A DNA stretch of 64,000 bases. Origin: Blautia hydrogenotrophica DSM 10507 (GTDB taxonomy: Bacteria; Bacillota; Clostridia; Lachnospirales; Lachnospiraceae). Position 1 is the first letter of the stretch, and the number at the start of each line of letters is the position of its first letter. The position numbers were made by a program, and so were the translations under genes. The stretch is from NCBI RefSeq assembly GCF_034356035.1, contig NZ_CP136423.1, positions 186,001 to 250,000 of the forward strand, in the 5' to 3' direction. The notes beneath the pieces were generated by a model. That model saw only the letters and a program-made list of their open reading frames with translations, searched no databases and was not told where the DNA came from. Of this stretch, positions 17,775 through 25,462 are shown piece by piece.

Positions 17775-18604
17775 CAAATGAAATTGCACAACAGAAAATA
17801 GGACGGCCTTTGATCTTGGAGTGTCACAGGAAAATACCTGTAAAATGCCAGAACAGAAACCGCTTGGTACCGATTTTTTTAGTTGCGACAGTGGTGCTCA
17901 CGGTGGCGAGTTTGTTCTATCTTCAAATAGACTGGATAAAGCTACTAAGTCGTGTTCCAGACATTGGTGGTGTTTTTTGGGAGCTAGGGCACTTGGATTT
18001 TGCAAATATGAGTGTGATCGGAGAGGCGATGTTGGAGACCGTATCTATCGCGGTACTCTCGTTACTCTATAGTTTGGGCTTCGGAGTTATTTTTGGAATG
18101 CTGGCAGCCAAATACATCTTTCGGCTTCCCTGGTTGTCAGTGATAACACAGTCTTTTTTTACCTTTTTGAGAGCAGTTCCAACCCCTGTGTGGGTACTGC
18201 TTATGATGGTGTGTTTAGGGATGGGACCGGAGGCTGGAGTTGCAGGTCTGTGCGTACACACAACGGCATTTTTCACAAAATCCTTTGCCCAGAGTTTTGA
18301 GAGTATCTCCGAGGAGACAGTGGAAGCACTGGAGGCAGTAGGGACCAGCCGGCTGAGTATTTTTACAAACGCCGTTTTGCCGGCAGCGTTTTCACAGATC
18401 GTGGCCTGGACGGGAATGCGCCTGGAGACAAATTTTTCAGAATGCGCGGTTCTGGGAATGGTGGGAGCCGGAGGCATTGGTTTTGTGATTTCTAGAAATC
18501 TGCAGAGTTATGAGTATGGAACAGCCGGAACAGCGATTTTGTTGGTATTCGTAGTGGCCTATGCCATAGAGAGAATGTTTGTGCAGATTAAGAAAAAAAT
18601 ATGA
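17771..18604 (+). CDS. phnE: Phosphonate-type ABC transporter permease 2
   Basis: 277 residues, overlapping the previous stop in ATGA. It has a basic cytoplasmic N-terminus, then about six membrane segments and an EAA loop (VEALEAVGTSRLSIFTNAVLP). Two different permeases in one phn-type operon imply a heterodimeric channel. It is the last gene of the operon; no strong terminator follows, only a partial copy of repeat family A. Confidence 0.9.
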   Translation: MTNEIAQQKIGRPLILECHRKIPVKCQNRNRLVPIFLVATVVLTVASLFYLQIDWIKLLSRVPDIGGVFWELGHLDFANMSVIGEAMLETVSIAVLSLLYSLGFGVIFGMLAAKYIFRLPWLSVITQSFFTFLRAVPTPVWVLLMMVCLGMGPEAGVAGLCVHTTAFFTKSFAQSFESISEETVEALEAVGTSRLSIFTNAVLPAAFSQIVAWTGMRLETNFSECAVLGMVGAGGIGFVISRNLQSYEYGTAGTAILLVFVVAYAIERMFVQIKKKI

Positions 18605-18610
18605 GAGTTG

Positions 18611-18673
18611 AGGATGCACATGCCGCAATAAGTCATTTCACCGCACTGCGGTGTTGCGGCAGTGCACAAAGAG
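18611..18673 (+). repeat. Dispersed palindromic repeat, family A, partial copy 2
   Basis: GGATGCACATGCCGCAATAAG, ACCGCACTGCGGTGTTGCGGC and GTGCACAAAGAG match the central part of the family A element (compare 57246-57306). The left hairpin and right third are missing. It lies after the second phnE gene. Confidence 0.6.
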
Positions 18674-18702
18674 CCAAAGATAGTAATTTATAGACTGATT
18701 AA

Positions 18703-19080
18703 TTATTTATATCCGCTTCCTCCGCATTTCCAACAATTCCCTGTGCCGCCGCACGCTGTACAAGGAATACTTTGTCCGTAATTACTGTAGGTTCCTATGC
18801 CGTCACAGATGTTACAGGAACCAAGACCATTGCAGATGCCGCACCATTCTGGTACGGGTTCAGATACAGTATAGTCGCTGTAGCTGTCTGGTATGATAAC
18901 TGGATTTGAGCCAGAATCATTTGGGACGGGATTACTTGGTACCGTATAGTCAAACTGCATTTCCTGATTTGTACTTGGAGCTATATAGAGATCGTCACTG
19001 CTATTTTTTGAATTACTGAAAATTCCATATAAGGCAAAAATCAAGATGCCAGCTATAATAACTTTACTTGAACTTTTCAT
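18703..19080 (-). CDS. Secreted or membrane-anchored protein with DnaJ-type zinc motifs
   Basis: 125 residues from the ATG at 19080, which has GGGAGGG 6 bp upstream. Residues 4-22 form a hydrophobic signal or anchor; a Ser/Asn/Pro-rich linker follows. The last 45 residues hold four CxxC units (CGIC, CNIC, CTAC, CWKC) with the Gly spacing of the DnaJ cysteine-rich domain, enough for two zinc sites. No J-domain or substrate domain is present. The gene stands alone with its own AT-rich upstream region. The function is unknown; a redox or zinc-binding surface protein is possible. Confidence 0.75.
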   Translation of the reverse strand: MKSSSKVIIAGILIFALYGIFSNSKNSSDDLYIAPSTNQEMQFDYTVPSNPVPNDSGSNPVIIPDSYSDYTVSEPVPEWCGICNGLGSCNICDGIGTYSNYGQSIPCTACGGTGNCWKCGGSGYK

Positions 19081-19403
19081 TGAATTCCCTCCCCGCATTA
19101 AAATAATTTTGAATATATAAAAATTATATCATAAAAAAGAAAGTGAAGGTAGTAAATAGCATTTTACAGTGTTCTAAAAACAATTACGTTGTGTTGATGC
19201 GAAAGAATGCTTTTCTATCACGCGAATGCTTAAGGTTCCAAAGGAAGATCCGTTTATAATGAAAATTTTCAGAAAAGTTTCATATATTATTTTTAATTAA
19301 AAATTATAAATAAAAAATAATAAATTTTTTTATGAAAAGTGTATATTGCAAATAAAATGTTGTTCAGGTATAATGCAATTAATCAAGTAGGGGGAACAAT
19401 TAA
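19081..19403. other. AT-rich divergent intergenic region
   Basis: 323 bp without a gene, very AT-rich. It holds the upstream signals of the zinc-motif gene on the left and the regulator promoter on the right. The stretch at 19290-19330 (TTTTTAATTAAAAATT and variants) resembles one at 20085-20135 before the lyase gene. Confidence 0.6.
19346..19374 (+). promoter_or_regulatory. Promoter of the GntR regulator gene
   Basis: TTGCAA (19346-19351), 17 bp, then exact TATAAT (19369-19374). It ends 29 bp before the GTG start. Confidence 0.75.
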
Positions 19404-20051
19404 GTGGCGCTTAAAAAAAATTTAGACGTTGTTATTTTTGAAAAATTTTATGATGAAATTGTTTGCGGAAAGTGGACGGCTGGAGCTCTTTTAAATATTG
19501 ACGAGATGGCAGACCGGTATGATGTGAGCCGTACACCTGTGCAGCAAGCTTTGAAAAAGATGAATACACTTGGTATGGTCAAGTTTTCTTCGAAAGGACA
19601 CGTCTATGTGGAATCCTTTGATAAAAAACAAGTGAAAGACATCTGTGACGTTCGCCTTTTATTGGAGTTAGAGGTATTGCATATTATTGAGAGAGAGAAC
19701 ATAGCGGTGGATTTCCAGAGGCTTGAGAAGGTTAGCCAGGACTGCTTGAACTCAAATGTTGCAAATGATATGGTCGAGACCAGACGCACGGACTTGGCTT
19801 TTCACAAGCTTTTGGTACAGCAGGCGGGAAATGAATGTTTGTTTGACTTGTTTAAAAAAGTGCAGGGACAGTTTATGGTTGCGAATTATCTAGAGAGCAG
19901 CCATACTTCGAAACAGCAAGGAGTAGCAGCTGATGAGCATGAGCAGTTGTTGCAGGCATTGAAAGACGGAGATTTTGATACAGCGCGTGCTGTTGTGACG
20001 AGACATATTAAGGGTGCGTGTGAAAAAATTATATCTAGAATTAAAGATTAG
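19404..20051 (+). CDS. GntR-family regulator, FadR/FCD subfamily
   Basis: 215 residues starting at GTG behind AGGGGGAA. An N-terminal winged helix-turn-helix (LLNIDEMADRYDVSRTPVQQALKKM) is followed by an all-helical FCD ligand domain containing RTDLAFHKLLVQQAGN and a C-terminal RHIKGACEKI, where the usual metal-binding His residues sit. FCD regulators sense small organic acids or amino acids. Its position before the lyase/transporter/aminotransferase genes, with similar AT-rich repeats before itself and the lyase, suggests it controls both transcripts. Confidence 0.88.
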   Translation: MALKKNLDVVIFEKFYDEIVCGKWTAGALLNIDEMADRYDVSRTPVQQALKKMNTLGMVKFSSKGHVYVESFDKKQVKDICDVRLLLELEVLHIIERENIAVDFQRLEKVSQDCLNSNVANDMVETRRTDLAFHKLLVQQAGNECLFDLFKKVQGQFMVANYLESSHTSKQQGVAADEHEQLLQALKDGDFDTARAVVTRHIKGACEKIISRIKD

Positions 20052-20193
20052 AAAAAGAAGGAAGAGGTTCCTTTTTATTTTTGAATTAATTAAAAATTAA
20101 AAATGTAAAATATTTAATTAAAAATAAAATATTAAAAGATACCAATTCGACGGAAGTCGGATAAAAATATATCAAAGGAAAGGAAGTAAAAAA

Positions 20194-21108
20194 ATGAAAG
20201 TAAAAGAAAGTGCAAAAAAACCTTATGGAATCTGCCCCGCGTCCATGACGATCTGGAATGCAGATCAGACTTACAACAAAACAGGAATGGAAAAGTATCT
20301 GACATGGCTGTTGGATAACGGTGCCCATTCTATCTCCATCTGCGGCAGTACCGGTGAAAATGCGGCGATGAATATGGAGGAACAAAGAGAGATTATCGGC
20401 CATGTAGCTTCTTTCTTAGATGGACAGGTTCCGCTGATTGTCGGTACGGGACGTTACGATACACTGAACACCATTAAAATGAGCAAATATGCCCAGGATT
20501 GCGGTGCGGATGGCGTTATGGTTATTTTGCCTTATTATTTTAACCCTCATAAAAAAGGCGTTATGCAGCATTACCGTGACTTGAGAGAGGCATTAGATAT
20601 CCGTATTATGGTTTACAATAATCCTTGGTTTGCGGGATATGAACTGACGACGGCGGAGGTAAAAGAGCTGGTTGATGATGGAACCATTCAGGATATCAAG
20701 GCTGCCCACGGAGATCCTAATCGTGTGCATGAGCTGAAATACCATATGGGAGATAAGATTAACGTATTCTATGGTCATGACTATTGTGCAATGGAAGGTA
20801 TTCTGGCCGGCGCTGACGGATGGCTCTCCGGATTTCCAGCAGTTCTGCCGAAACAGTGTCGCGCGCTTTGGGATGCGGCTTCCGCAAAAGATGTAGATGC
20901 GGCGATTAAGGCGCAAAATAACATTCAGCCGTACATTGACTATTTCTTCTATGACAAGGTAGATGGAGTTCCTCATTGGCAAGAGGTTTGTAAATATACT
21001 CTTCAGGCTCAAGGCTTGGATTATGTAGGTGTTCCACGCAGACCGTTGGGAGAACTGGATGCAGCAAACAAAAAGAAGATAGAAAAAATATTAGCGGATA
21101 TGGACTGA
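20194..21108 (+). CDS. DHDPS/N-acetylneuraminate lyase family protein
   Basis: 304 residues, close to the family's usual 290-310. The class I aldolase barrel is indicated by GSTGE (51-55), the proton-relay Tyr141 in MVYNNP and the Schiff-base Lys169 in QDIKAAHGDP. The enzyme should condense or cleave a pyruvate-type keto acid with an aldehyde. It is unlikely to be the housekeeping lysine enzyme, because it sits with an amino-acid importer and an aminotransferase under a GntR regulator instead of with dap genes. The actual substrate is unknown. An AAAGGAAAGG site precedes the ATG. Confidence 0.85.
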   Translation: MKVKESAKKPYGICPASMTIWNADQTYNKTGMEKYLTWLLDNGAHSISICGSTGENAAMNMEEQREIIGHVASFLDGQVPLIVGTGRYDTLNTIKMSKYAQDCGADGVMVILPYYFNPHKKGVMQHYRDLREALDIRIMVYNNPWFAGYELTTAEVKELVDDGTIQDIKAAHGDPNRVHELKYHMGDKINVFYGHDYCAMEGILAGADGWLSGFPAVLPKQCRALWDAASAKDVDAAIKAQNNIQPYIDYFFYDKVDGVPHWQEVCKYTLQAQGLDYVGVPRRPLGELDAANKKKIEKILADMD

Positions 21109-21166
21109 TTTGAAAATGTTGTTATTGAGTAAATACGAAACGAGGTTCTGTGTAAGGAGGTAACTT

Positions 21167-22021
21167 ATGAAAAAGATAGGAGCGATGAAGAAAGTCGTAG
21201 CATTCATGCTGTCGGCAATGCTGATGGTATGTCTAGGTGCGTGCGGTTCCTCTTCCTCGGATGGAAGCGCTTCTGCGGACAAAGAGGCGCAGACATTGAA
21301 TAAAGTCTTAAAAAATGGAAAGCTGACAGTCGTCTTGAACATTGGAAATGCACCGTGGACTTACAAGGATGATTCTACAGGAGAGTACACTGGTATGGCG
21401 GTGGAGTTGATTCAGGGGTACTGTGATCAGCTCGGTGTGGAGTGCTCCATAGAACCGCTAGAATTCAGTTCGCTGATTTCTTCGGTAAATAGTGGAAAAG
21501 CAGATATCATCTGTACGAACCTATCCAGAACTGTAGAGAGAAGTACAAATGTGATGTTTTCTGACCCAGTGGGAATCGACTATGGAGTTGTAATCTGTAA
21601 GAAAGGCGCTTTTTCCAGCTTGGATGAGGTGAACCAGGAAGGCGTCACGCTGACTACGGAGACAGGGTCCTCTTTTGAAGGTGTAGTTGCGGACGTATTT
21701 CCCAACGCTACTATGAGTGCGGTGGACACGACACCAAACGCTCTGGCTGCGGTGAACGCGGGACGTGCGGATGGTATGGTCACAAATCTGGCGATTGCGA
21801 AAGAATTGGTGGCAGCCAATGAGGGGCTGGAGATTATGGAGGATTATTGTTATACAGATGTGATGGCATTTGCTGTGGACAATACCTATCTGAATACTAC
21901 CTTGCTGGGATCTTTTAATTCGTATTTGAGAAACATTAAATCGAACGGTACATACGGTGAGATTTACGAGAAATACATTGGCACAAAATGGGAGCCGACG
22001 TACACAGACTCTGCCGTATAA
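21167..22021 (+). CDS. Polar amino-acid ABC transporter receptor lipoprotein
   Basis: 284 residues with an AAGGAGG site. The signal peptide ends in LGAC (Cys26), a lipobox, followed by a Ser-rich spacer. The mature part is a family 3 solute-binding protein: KLTVVLNIGNAPWTYKD, then GMAVELIQGYCDQLG and ADIICTNLSRTVERS, typical of glutamine, lysine or cystine receptors. The Arg in NLSRT would bind the substrate carboxylate. It feeds the permeases downstream. Confidence 0.9.
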   Translation: MKKIGAMKKVVAFMLSAMLMVCLGACGSSSSDGSASADKEAQTLNKVLKNGKLTVVLNIGNAPWTYKDDSTGEYTGMAVELIQGYCDQLGVECSIEPLEFSSLISSVNSGKADIICTNLSRTVERSTNVMFSDPVGIDYGVVICKKGAFSSLDEVNQEGVTLTTETGSSFEGVVADVFPNATMSAVDTTPNALAAVNAGRADGMVTNLAIAKELVAANEGLEIMEDYCYTDVMAFAVDNTYLNTTLLGSFNSYLRNIKSNGTYGEIYEKYIGTKWEPTYTDSAV

Positions 22022-22042
22022 AATTAGAAAAATAACATGCAG

Positions 22043-22087
22043 AGAGGCTGTCATTTCCTGTGGACGGGTTCTGATATGACAGCCTCT
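22043..22087 (+). promoter_or_regulatory. Stem-loop between receptor and permease genes
   Basis: AGAGGCTGTCAT (22043-22054) and ATGACAGCCTCT (22076-22087) form a perfect 12-bp stem without a U-tract. Such structures after receptor genes commonly protect the upstream message and raise receptor expression over permease expression; that role here is inferred. Confidence 0.6.
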
Positions 22088-22136
22088 GATTTCAGAAGCC
22101 TGCTGGTAAGCAGCGGTTTGGAAAGGAAGTATCCAT

Positions 22137-22784
22137 ATGAATGCAATACAGTTTGCGAATTGGCTTCCAGATTTATTGTCAGGGTTAAAGATAACGGTTC
22201 TCGCGTCCATAGTGGCGATTTTGACATCAGTGGTCTGGGGGTGTGTTCTCGCTTCACTGAGATGTCTGAATCTGCGGGTGTTATCGGCGGTTATCAGAAT
22301 TTACATAGTGATTTTTAGAAATGTACCTCTTTTGGTTGTGATGTTTTTTCTGTTTTATGGTTTGCCTCTGGTGGGCGTCGATATACCGGCTGTTTTTTGC
22401 GGCGTGATATCAATCACCTTGAATGAAGGAGCGTTTGTGGCAGAGATTATCCGAGGCTCTATCAAAAATATGCCCAGAGGGGAAGTCGAGGCGGCGAAGA
22501 GTTTGGGATTGGGGCGGCTGACGATTATCAGACGTATCACATTTCCGCTGGCGTTTCGCGCGTCCATTCCGATGCTATTGGGGCAGTCCTCCATAGTGAT
22601 TAAAGATACGAGCTTGTTTTCAATGATTATGATTATGGATTTGACCAGGGCAGGAAGTCAGTATTACGCAACTTATTTCAGCCCTACGGCCATCTGGATT
22701 GTCGGTGTTGTGTATGTGGCGATCTTCCTGATCTTTACGATAGTTGGAAGAGTAGTCGAGAACAAGGTAGTCGTGAAAAGGTAG
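22137..22784 (+). CDS. Polar amino-acid ABC transporter permease 1
   Basis: 215 residues with five or so membrane segments of the HisM/GlnP type. The coupling loop EAAKSLGLGRLTIIRRITFP is clear. It should form a heterodimer with the next gene product. GGAAAGGAAG precedes the ATG. Confidence 0.9.
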   Translation: MNAIQFANWLPDLLSGLKITVLASIVAILTSVVWGCVLASLRCLNLRVLSAVIRIYIVIFRNVPLLVVMFFLFYGLPLVGVDIPAVFCGVISITLNEGAFVAEIIRGSIKNMPRGEVEAAKSLGLGRLTIIRRITFPLAFRASIPMLLGQSSIVIKDTSLFSMIMIMDLTRAGSQYYATYFSPTAIWIVGVVYVAIFLIFTIVGRVVENKVVVKR

Positions 22785-22798
22785 AAGGGGGAATAAAA

Positions 22799-23455
22799 GT
22801 GACAGCCCTTGAGATGGTACAGTATATAGTGGACGGAATCGGCATCACATTTAAACTGGTTCCGTGTGTGGTGGTATCAACACTGATTGTAGGTATTTTA
22901 GTGGGAGTCGTTCGATTTCGAAAGATTCCGGTTGTTTCTCAGATCATTGATCTCTATGTGACAGCGATGAGAGGAATTCCTCCGTTGGTTGTGTTGATGA
23001 TGCTTTATTTTACTGTGAACATGTCCTCAGCGTTTATGACGGCTTTCGTTGCGCTTACTCTCTATCACGGCGCTTATGTTTCGGAGGTGGTCAGGGGCGG
23101 TCTGACAGCGATTCCCAGAGGCCAGATGGAGGCAGGAAAGTCTCTCGGTCTTGGATTTGTTAGGATTATGTTCAGTATTTACCTGCCCCAGATTATGAAA
23201 CAGATTATTCCTACGCTCTGTGGGCAGTATATTTTGGTTGTGAAAGATACGACGCTGGTCTCCGTTGTAGGGTTACAGGATTTGATGTGGAATGCAAAGG
23301 AACTTATGGCGGTGACCTATAAGCCGATGGAAATATATTTAATTGTCGGTTTGATTTATTTTGTGATCTGTTGGGTGATTGATATCATTGCCAATAGGGT
23401 AGAGAATAAGGTGACGGGTGTATCAAAGGCCCGTATGCGGGAGGTGACACAGTGA
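22799..23455 (+). CDS. Polar amino-acid ABC transporter permease 2
   Basis: 218 residues from GTG behind AGGGGGAATAAAA. It has the same fold as the preceding permease, with MEAGKSLGLGFVRIMFSIYLP as coupling loop. The stop codon overlaps the ATP-binding gene start in TGATG, so translation is coupled. Confidence 0.9.
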   Translation: MTALEMVQYIVDGIGITFKLVPCVVVSTLIVGILVGVVRFRKIPVVSQIIDLYVTAMRGIPPLVVLMMLYFTVNMSSAFMTAFVALTLYHGAYVSEVVRGGLTAIPRGQMEAGKSLGLGFVRIMFSIYLPQIMKQIIPTLCGQYILVVKDTTLVSVVGLQDLMWNAKELMAVTYKPMEIYLIVGLIYFVICWVIDIIANRVENKVTGVSKARMREVTQ

Positions 23456-24207
23456 TGGATGGTGAGAAAAGGGAAGTTCTTGTGGAGTTTAAGGATGTCT
23501 GCAAGTCTTTTAAAGGTGGAGAGGTAAAAGTACTGGATCATTTTAACTTTACTTTTTTAAAAGGTGAGACACATGTGATCTGTGGGCGCAGCGGTGCCGG
23601 AAAGAGTACCCTCATACGCTGCATCAATTATCTGGAGCAGATAGACAGCGGAGAGATTCTAGTAGAGGGGGAAGCCGTCACAAAGAAGAACGTACAGGAT
23701 ATTAGGAAGCGCTGCGCGATGGTATTCCAGGACTTTAATCTGTTTCCCCACATGAGTGTCCTGGAAAACGTCACCTTTGGGCCGATACACTCTCTGCATG
23801 TCTCTAAGCAGGAGGCAGCCAAGACCGGAATGGAACATTTAGAGCAGGTGGGATTGGCGGATAAGGCAAATGCAAAGCCTTGGGAATTGTCAGGGGGACA
23901 AAAACAGAGGGTAGCCATAGCGAGAGCGCTGAATATGCATCCCGATATTATTCTGTTTGATGAACCTACCAGTGCCTTGGACCCGGAAATGGTTGGAGAG
24001 GTCACGCAGATCATGGCGAAGCTTTCGAAAGGAGGCATGAGCATGATTGTGGTGACTCATGAGATGGGATTTGCCCGGGAGGCAGCTCACAGGATTTCGT
24101 TTTTGGAGAAAGGACAGTTCATAGAGACAGATTCGCCGGAGGTGTTTTTTTCACATCCTTCTCATCCCAGTGTGCAGAAGTTTATTGACCAGGTATATAA
24201 TGTTTGA
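23455..24207 (+). CDS. Polar amino-acid ABC transporter ATP-binding protein
   Basis: 250 residues from ATG 23455, with GGGAGG upstream; a GTG three bases earlier is possible. Walker A GRSGAGKST, Q-loop FQDFNLF, signature LSGGQKQRV, Walker B IILFDEPTSALDPE and the switch histidine in VVTHEMGFA are all intact, as in GlnQ/HisP. It powers import by the two preceding permeases. Confidence 0.93.
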   Translation: MDGEKREVLVEFKDVCKSFKGGEVKVLDHFNFTFLKGETHVICGRSGAGKSTLIRCINYLEQIDSGEILVEGEAVTKKNVQDIRKRCAMVFQDFNLFPHMSVLENVTFGPIHSLHVSKQEAAKTGMEHLEQVGLADKANAKPWELSGGQKQRVAIARALNMHPDIILFDEPTSALDPEMVGEVTQIMAKLSKGGMSMIVVTHEMGFAREAAHRISFLEKGQFIETDSPEVFFSHPSHPSVQKFIDQVYNV

Positions 24208-24230
24208 TTTGACAGTGGAGGGAATAGAAT

Positions 24231-25391
24231 ATGGAGACTTCAAAGCTGACACGGCAGATTCAAAAATCGAAGATTCGTGTGATGTATGATCTGGCGCGGA
24301 AAAAAGAGAACGTGCTGAACTTCACAGTCGGAGAGCCAGATTTTATGACGCCGAAAGAGATTGTGGAAGTGTCGAATCGGTACTTTTCGGAAGGATATAC
24401 CAAATATACGCCGAATGCAGGTGTGCGAGAGCTGACGGAAGCGATTGCCCAAAAGTATGAATCTGTAACCGGAAGAAACATTCAGGCAGATTCCCAGGTG
24501 ATTGTCACTGTTGGAGCCACAGAGGCACTCTTGGTGGCCATGCAGACGGTTATGGACCCGGGGGATGAAATTTTAATCTGCGGCCCGTATTTTCCGTCCT
24601 ATATTAATCAGATTTTCATCTGCCACTGCAAACCTGTGATTGTACCCACGGCGGAGGAGGATGGATGGATGCCAAAAGCAGAAGAAATTGAAAAGCGAAT
24701 GACACCCAGGACGAAAATGCTGCTCTTGAATTCTCCGTGTAATCCCACAGGTGCAGTGATTGACGAGACGACTCTGAGAGAGATTGCAGCTCTGTGTGTG
24801 AGACACCAGATCGTCGTGATTTCCGATGAGGTGTATAAAGACATTCGTTACAATGAGGAACCGTATTTCAGCATCGCCTCGGTGGAAGGAATGGAGGAGT
24901 TGACGGTCATTGTGAACTCTTTTTCGAAAACTTATGCGATGCCTGGATGGAGAGTAGGTTATGCGGTGGGGCCGGAGTGGATTCTCTCGCAGATGCCGAA
25001 GACTCATGATGTGACGGCGGCCTGTGTCTGTGCACCTTTTCAATATGCAGGCGCCTACGCGCTGAGACACTGTGACGCGCGGGTGGAAGAGATGGTGGCA
25101 AAGTTTAAGGCCAGGAGGGACTTGGTATACCAGGGCATCAATAGTATTGACGGTCTGAGCGCTGTACAGCCGCAGGGGGCATTTTATCTGTTTTTCAACA
25201 TTAAAAAGTTAGGAATGACTTCGGAAGAGTTTGCCTATGAACTTTTGGACAAAGAAGGAGTGGTGTTGGTTCCGGGGACGGGCTTTGGGGAAGAAGGCGA
25301 AGGGTATATTCGGTTTACCTATGCGGCGGATGAGGAATCTTTGAAGAGGGGCTTGGAGCGGATACAGCGTTTTGTGAGGGGAAACTGTTAG
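24231..25391 (+). CDS. PLP-dependent aminotransferase, class I/II
   Basis: 386 residues. The fold-type I aminotransferase motifs are present: GEPDF (34-38), NSPCNPTG (167-174), the SDEVYKDI cofactor aspartate segment (199-206), Schiff-base Lys233 in SFSKTYAMPG, and an Arg in YIRFTYA near the C-terminus that would hold the substrate carboxylate. It is 23 bp after the ATP-binding gene and ends the operon. It probably moves the amino group from the imported amino acid to a keto acid, giving a keto acid that the DHDPS-family lyase could use or produce (inference). Confidence 0.9.
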   Translation: METSKLTRQIQKSKIRVMYDLARKKENVLNFTVGEPDFMTPKEIVEVSNRYFSEGYTKYTPNAGVRELTEAIAQKYESVTGRNIQADSQVIVTVGATEALLVAMQTVMDPGDEILICGPYFPSYINQIFICHCKPVIVPTAEEDGWMPKAEEIEKRMTPRTKMLLLNSPCNPTGAVIDETTLREIAALCVRHQIVVISDEVYKDIRYNEEPYFSIASVEGMEELTVIVNSFSKTYAMPGWRVGYAVGPEWILSQMPKTHDVTAACVCAPFQYAGAYALRHCDARVEEMVAKFKARRDLVYQGINSIDGLSAVQPQGAFYLFFNIKKLGMTSEEFAYELLDKEGVVLVPGTGFGEEGEGYIRFTYAADEESLKRGLERIQRFVRGNC

Positions 25392-25426
25392 GCGAGAGGA
25401 TTAAACACAAATCAGCGCTTAGGCTA

Positions 25427-25435
25427 TGCTATAAT
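25427..25435 (+). promoter_or_regulatory. Extended -10 promoter of the WG-repeat gene
   Basis: TGCTATAAT at 25427-25435, an exact TATAAT with the TG extension and no clear -35. It lies 28 bp before the ATG. Confidence 0.55.
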
Positions 25436-25462
25436 ACCTTCAGTGGAAAGGGAGGGGCGATT

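Noticed and set aside
20194..21108. Housekeeping dapA
   Set aside because: The gene order (GntR regulator, amino-acid importer, aminotransferase) and the GSTGE variant argue for a specialised family member, so no dapA symbol is given.
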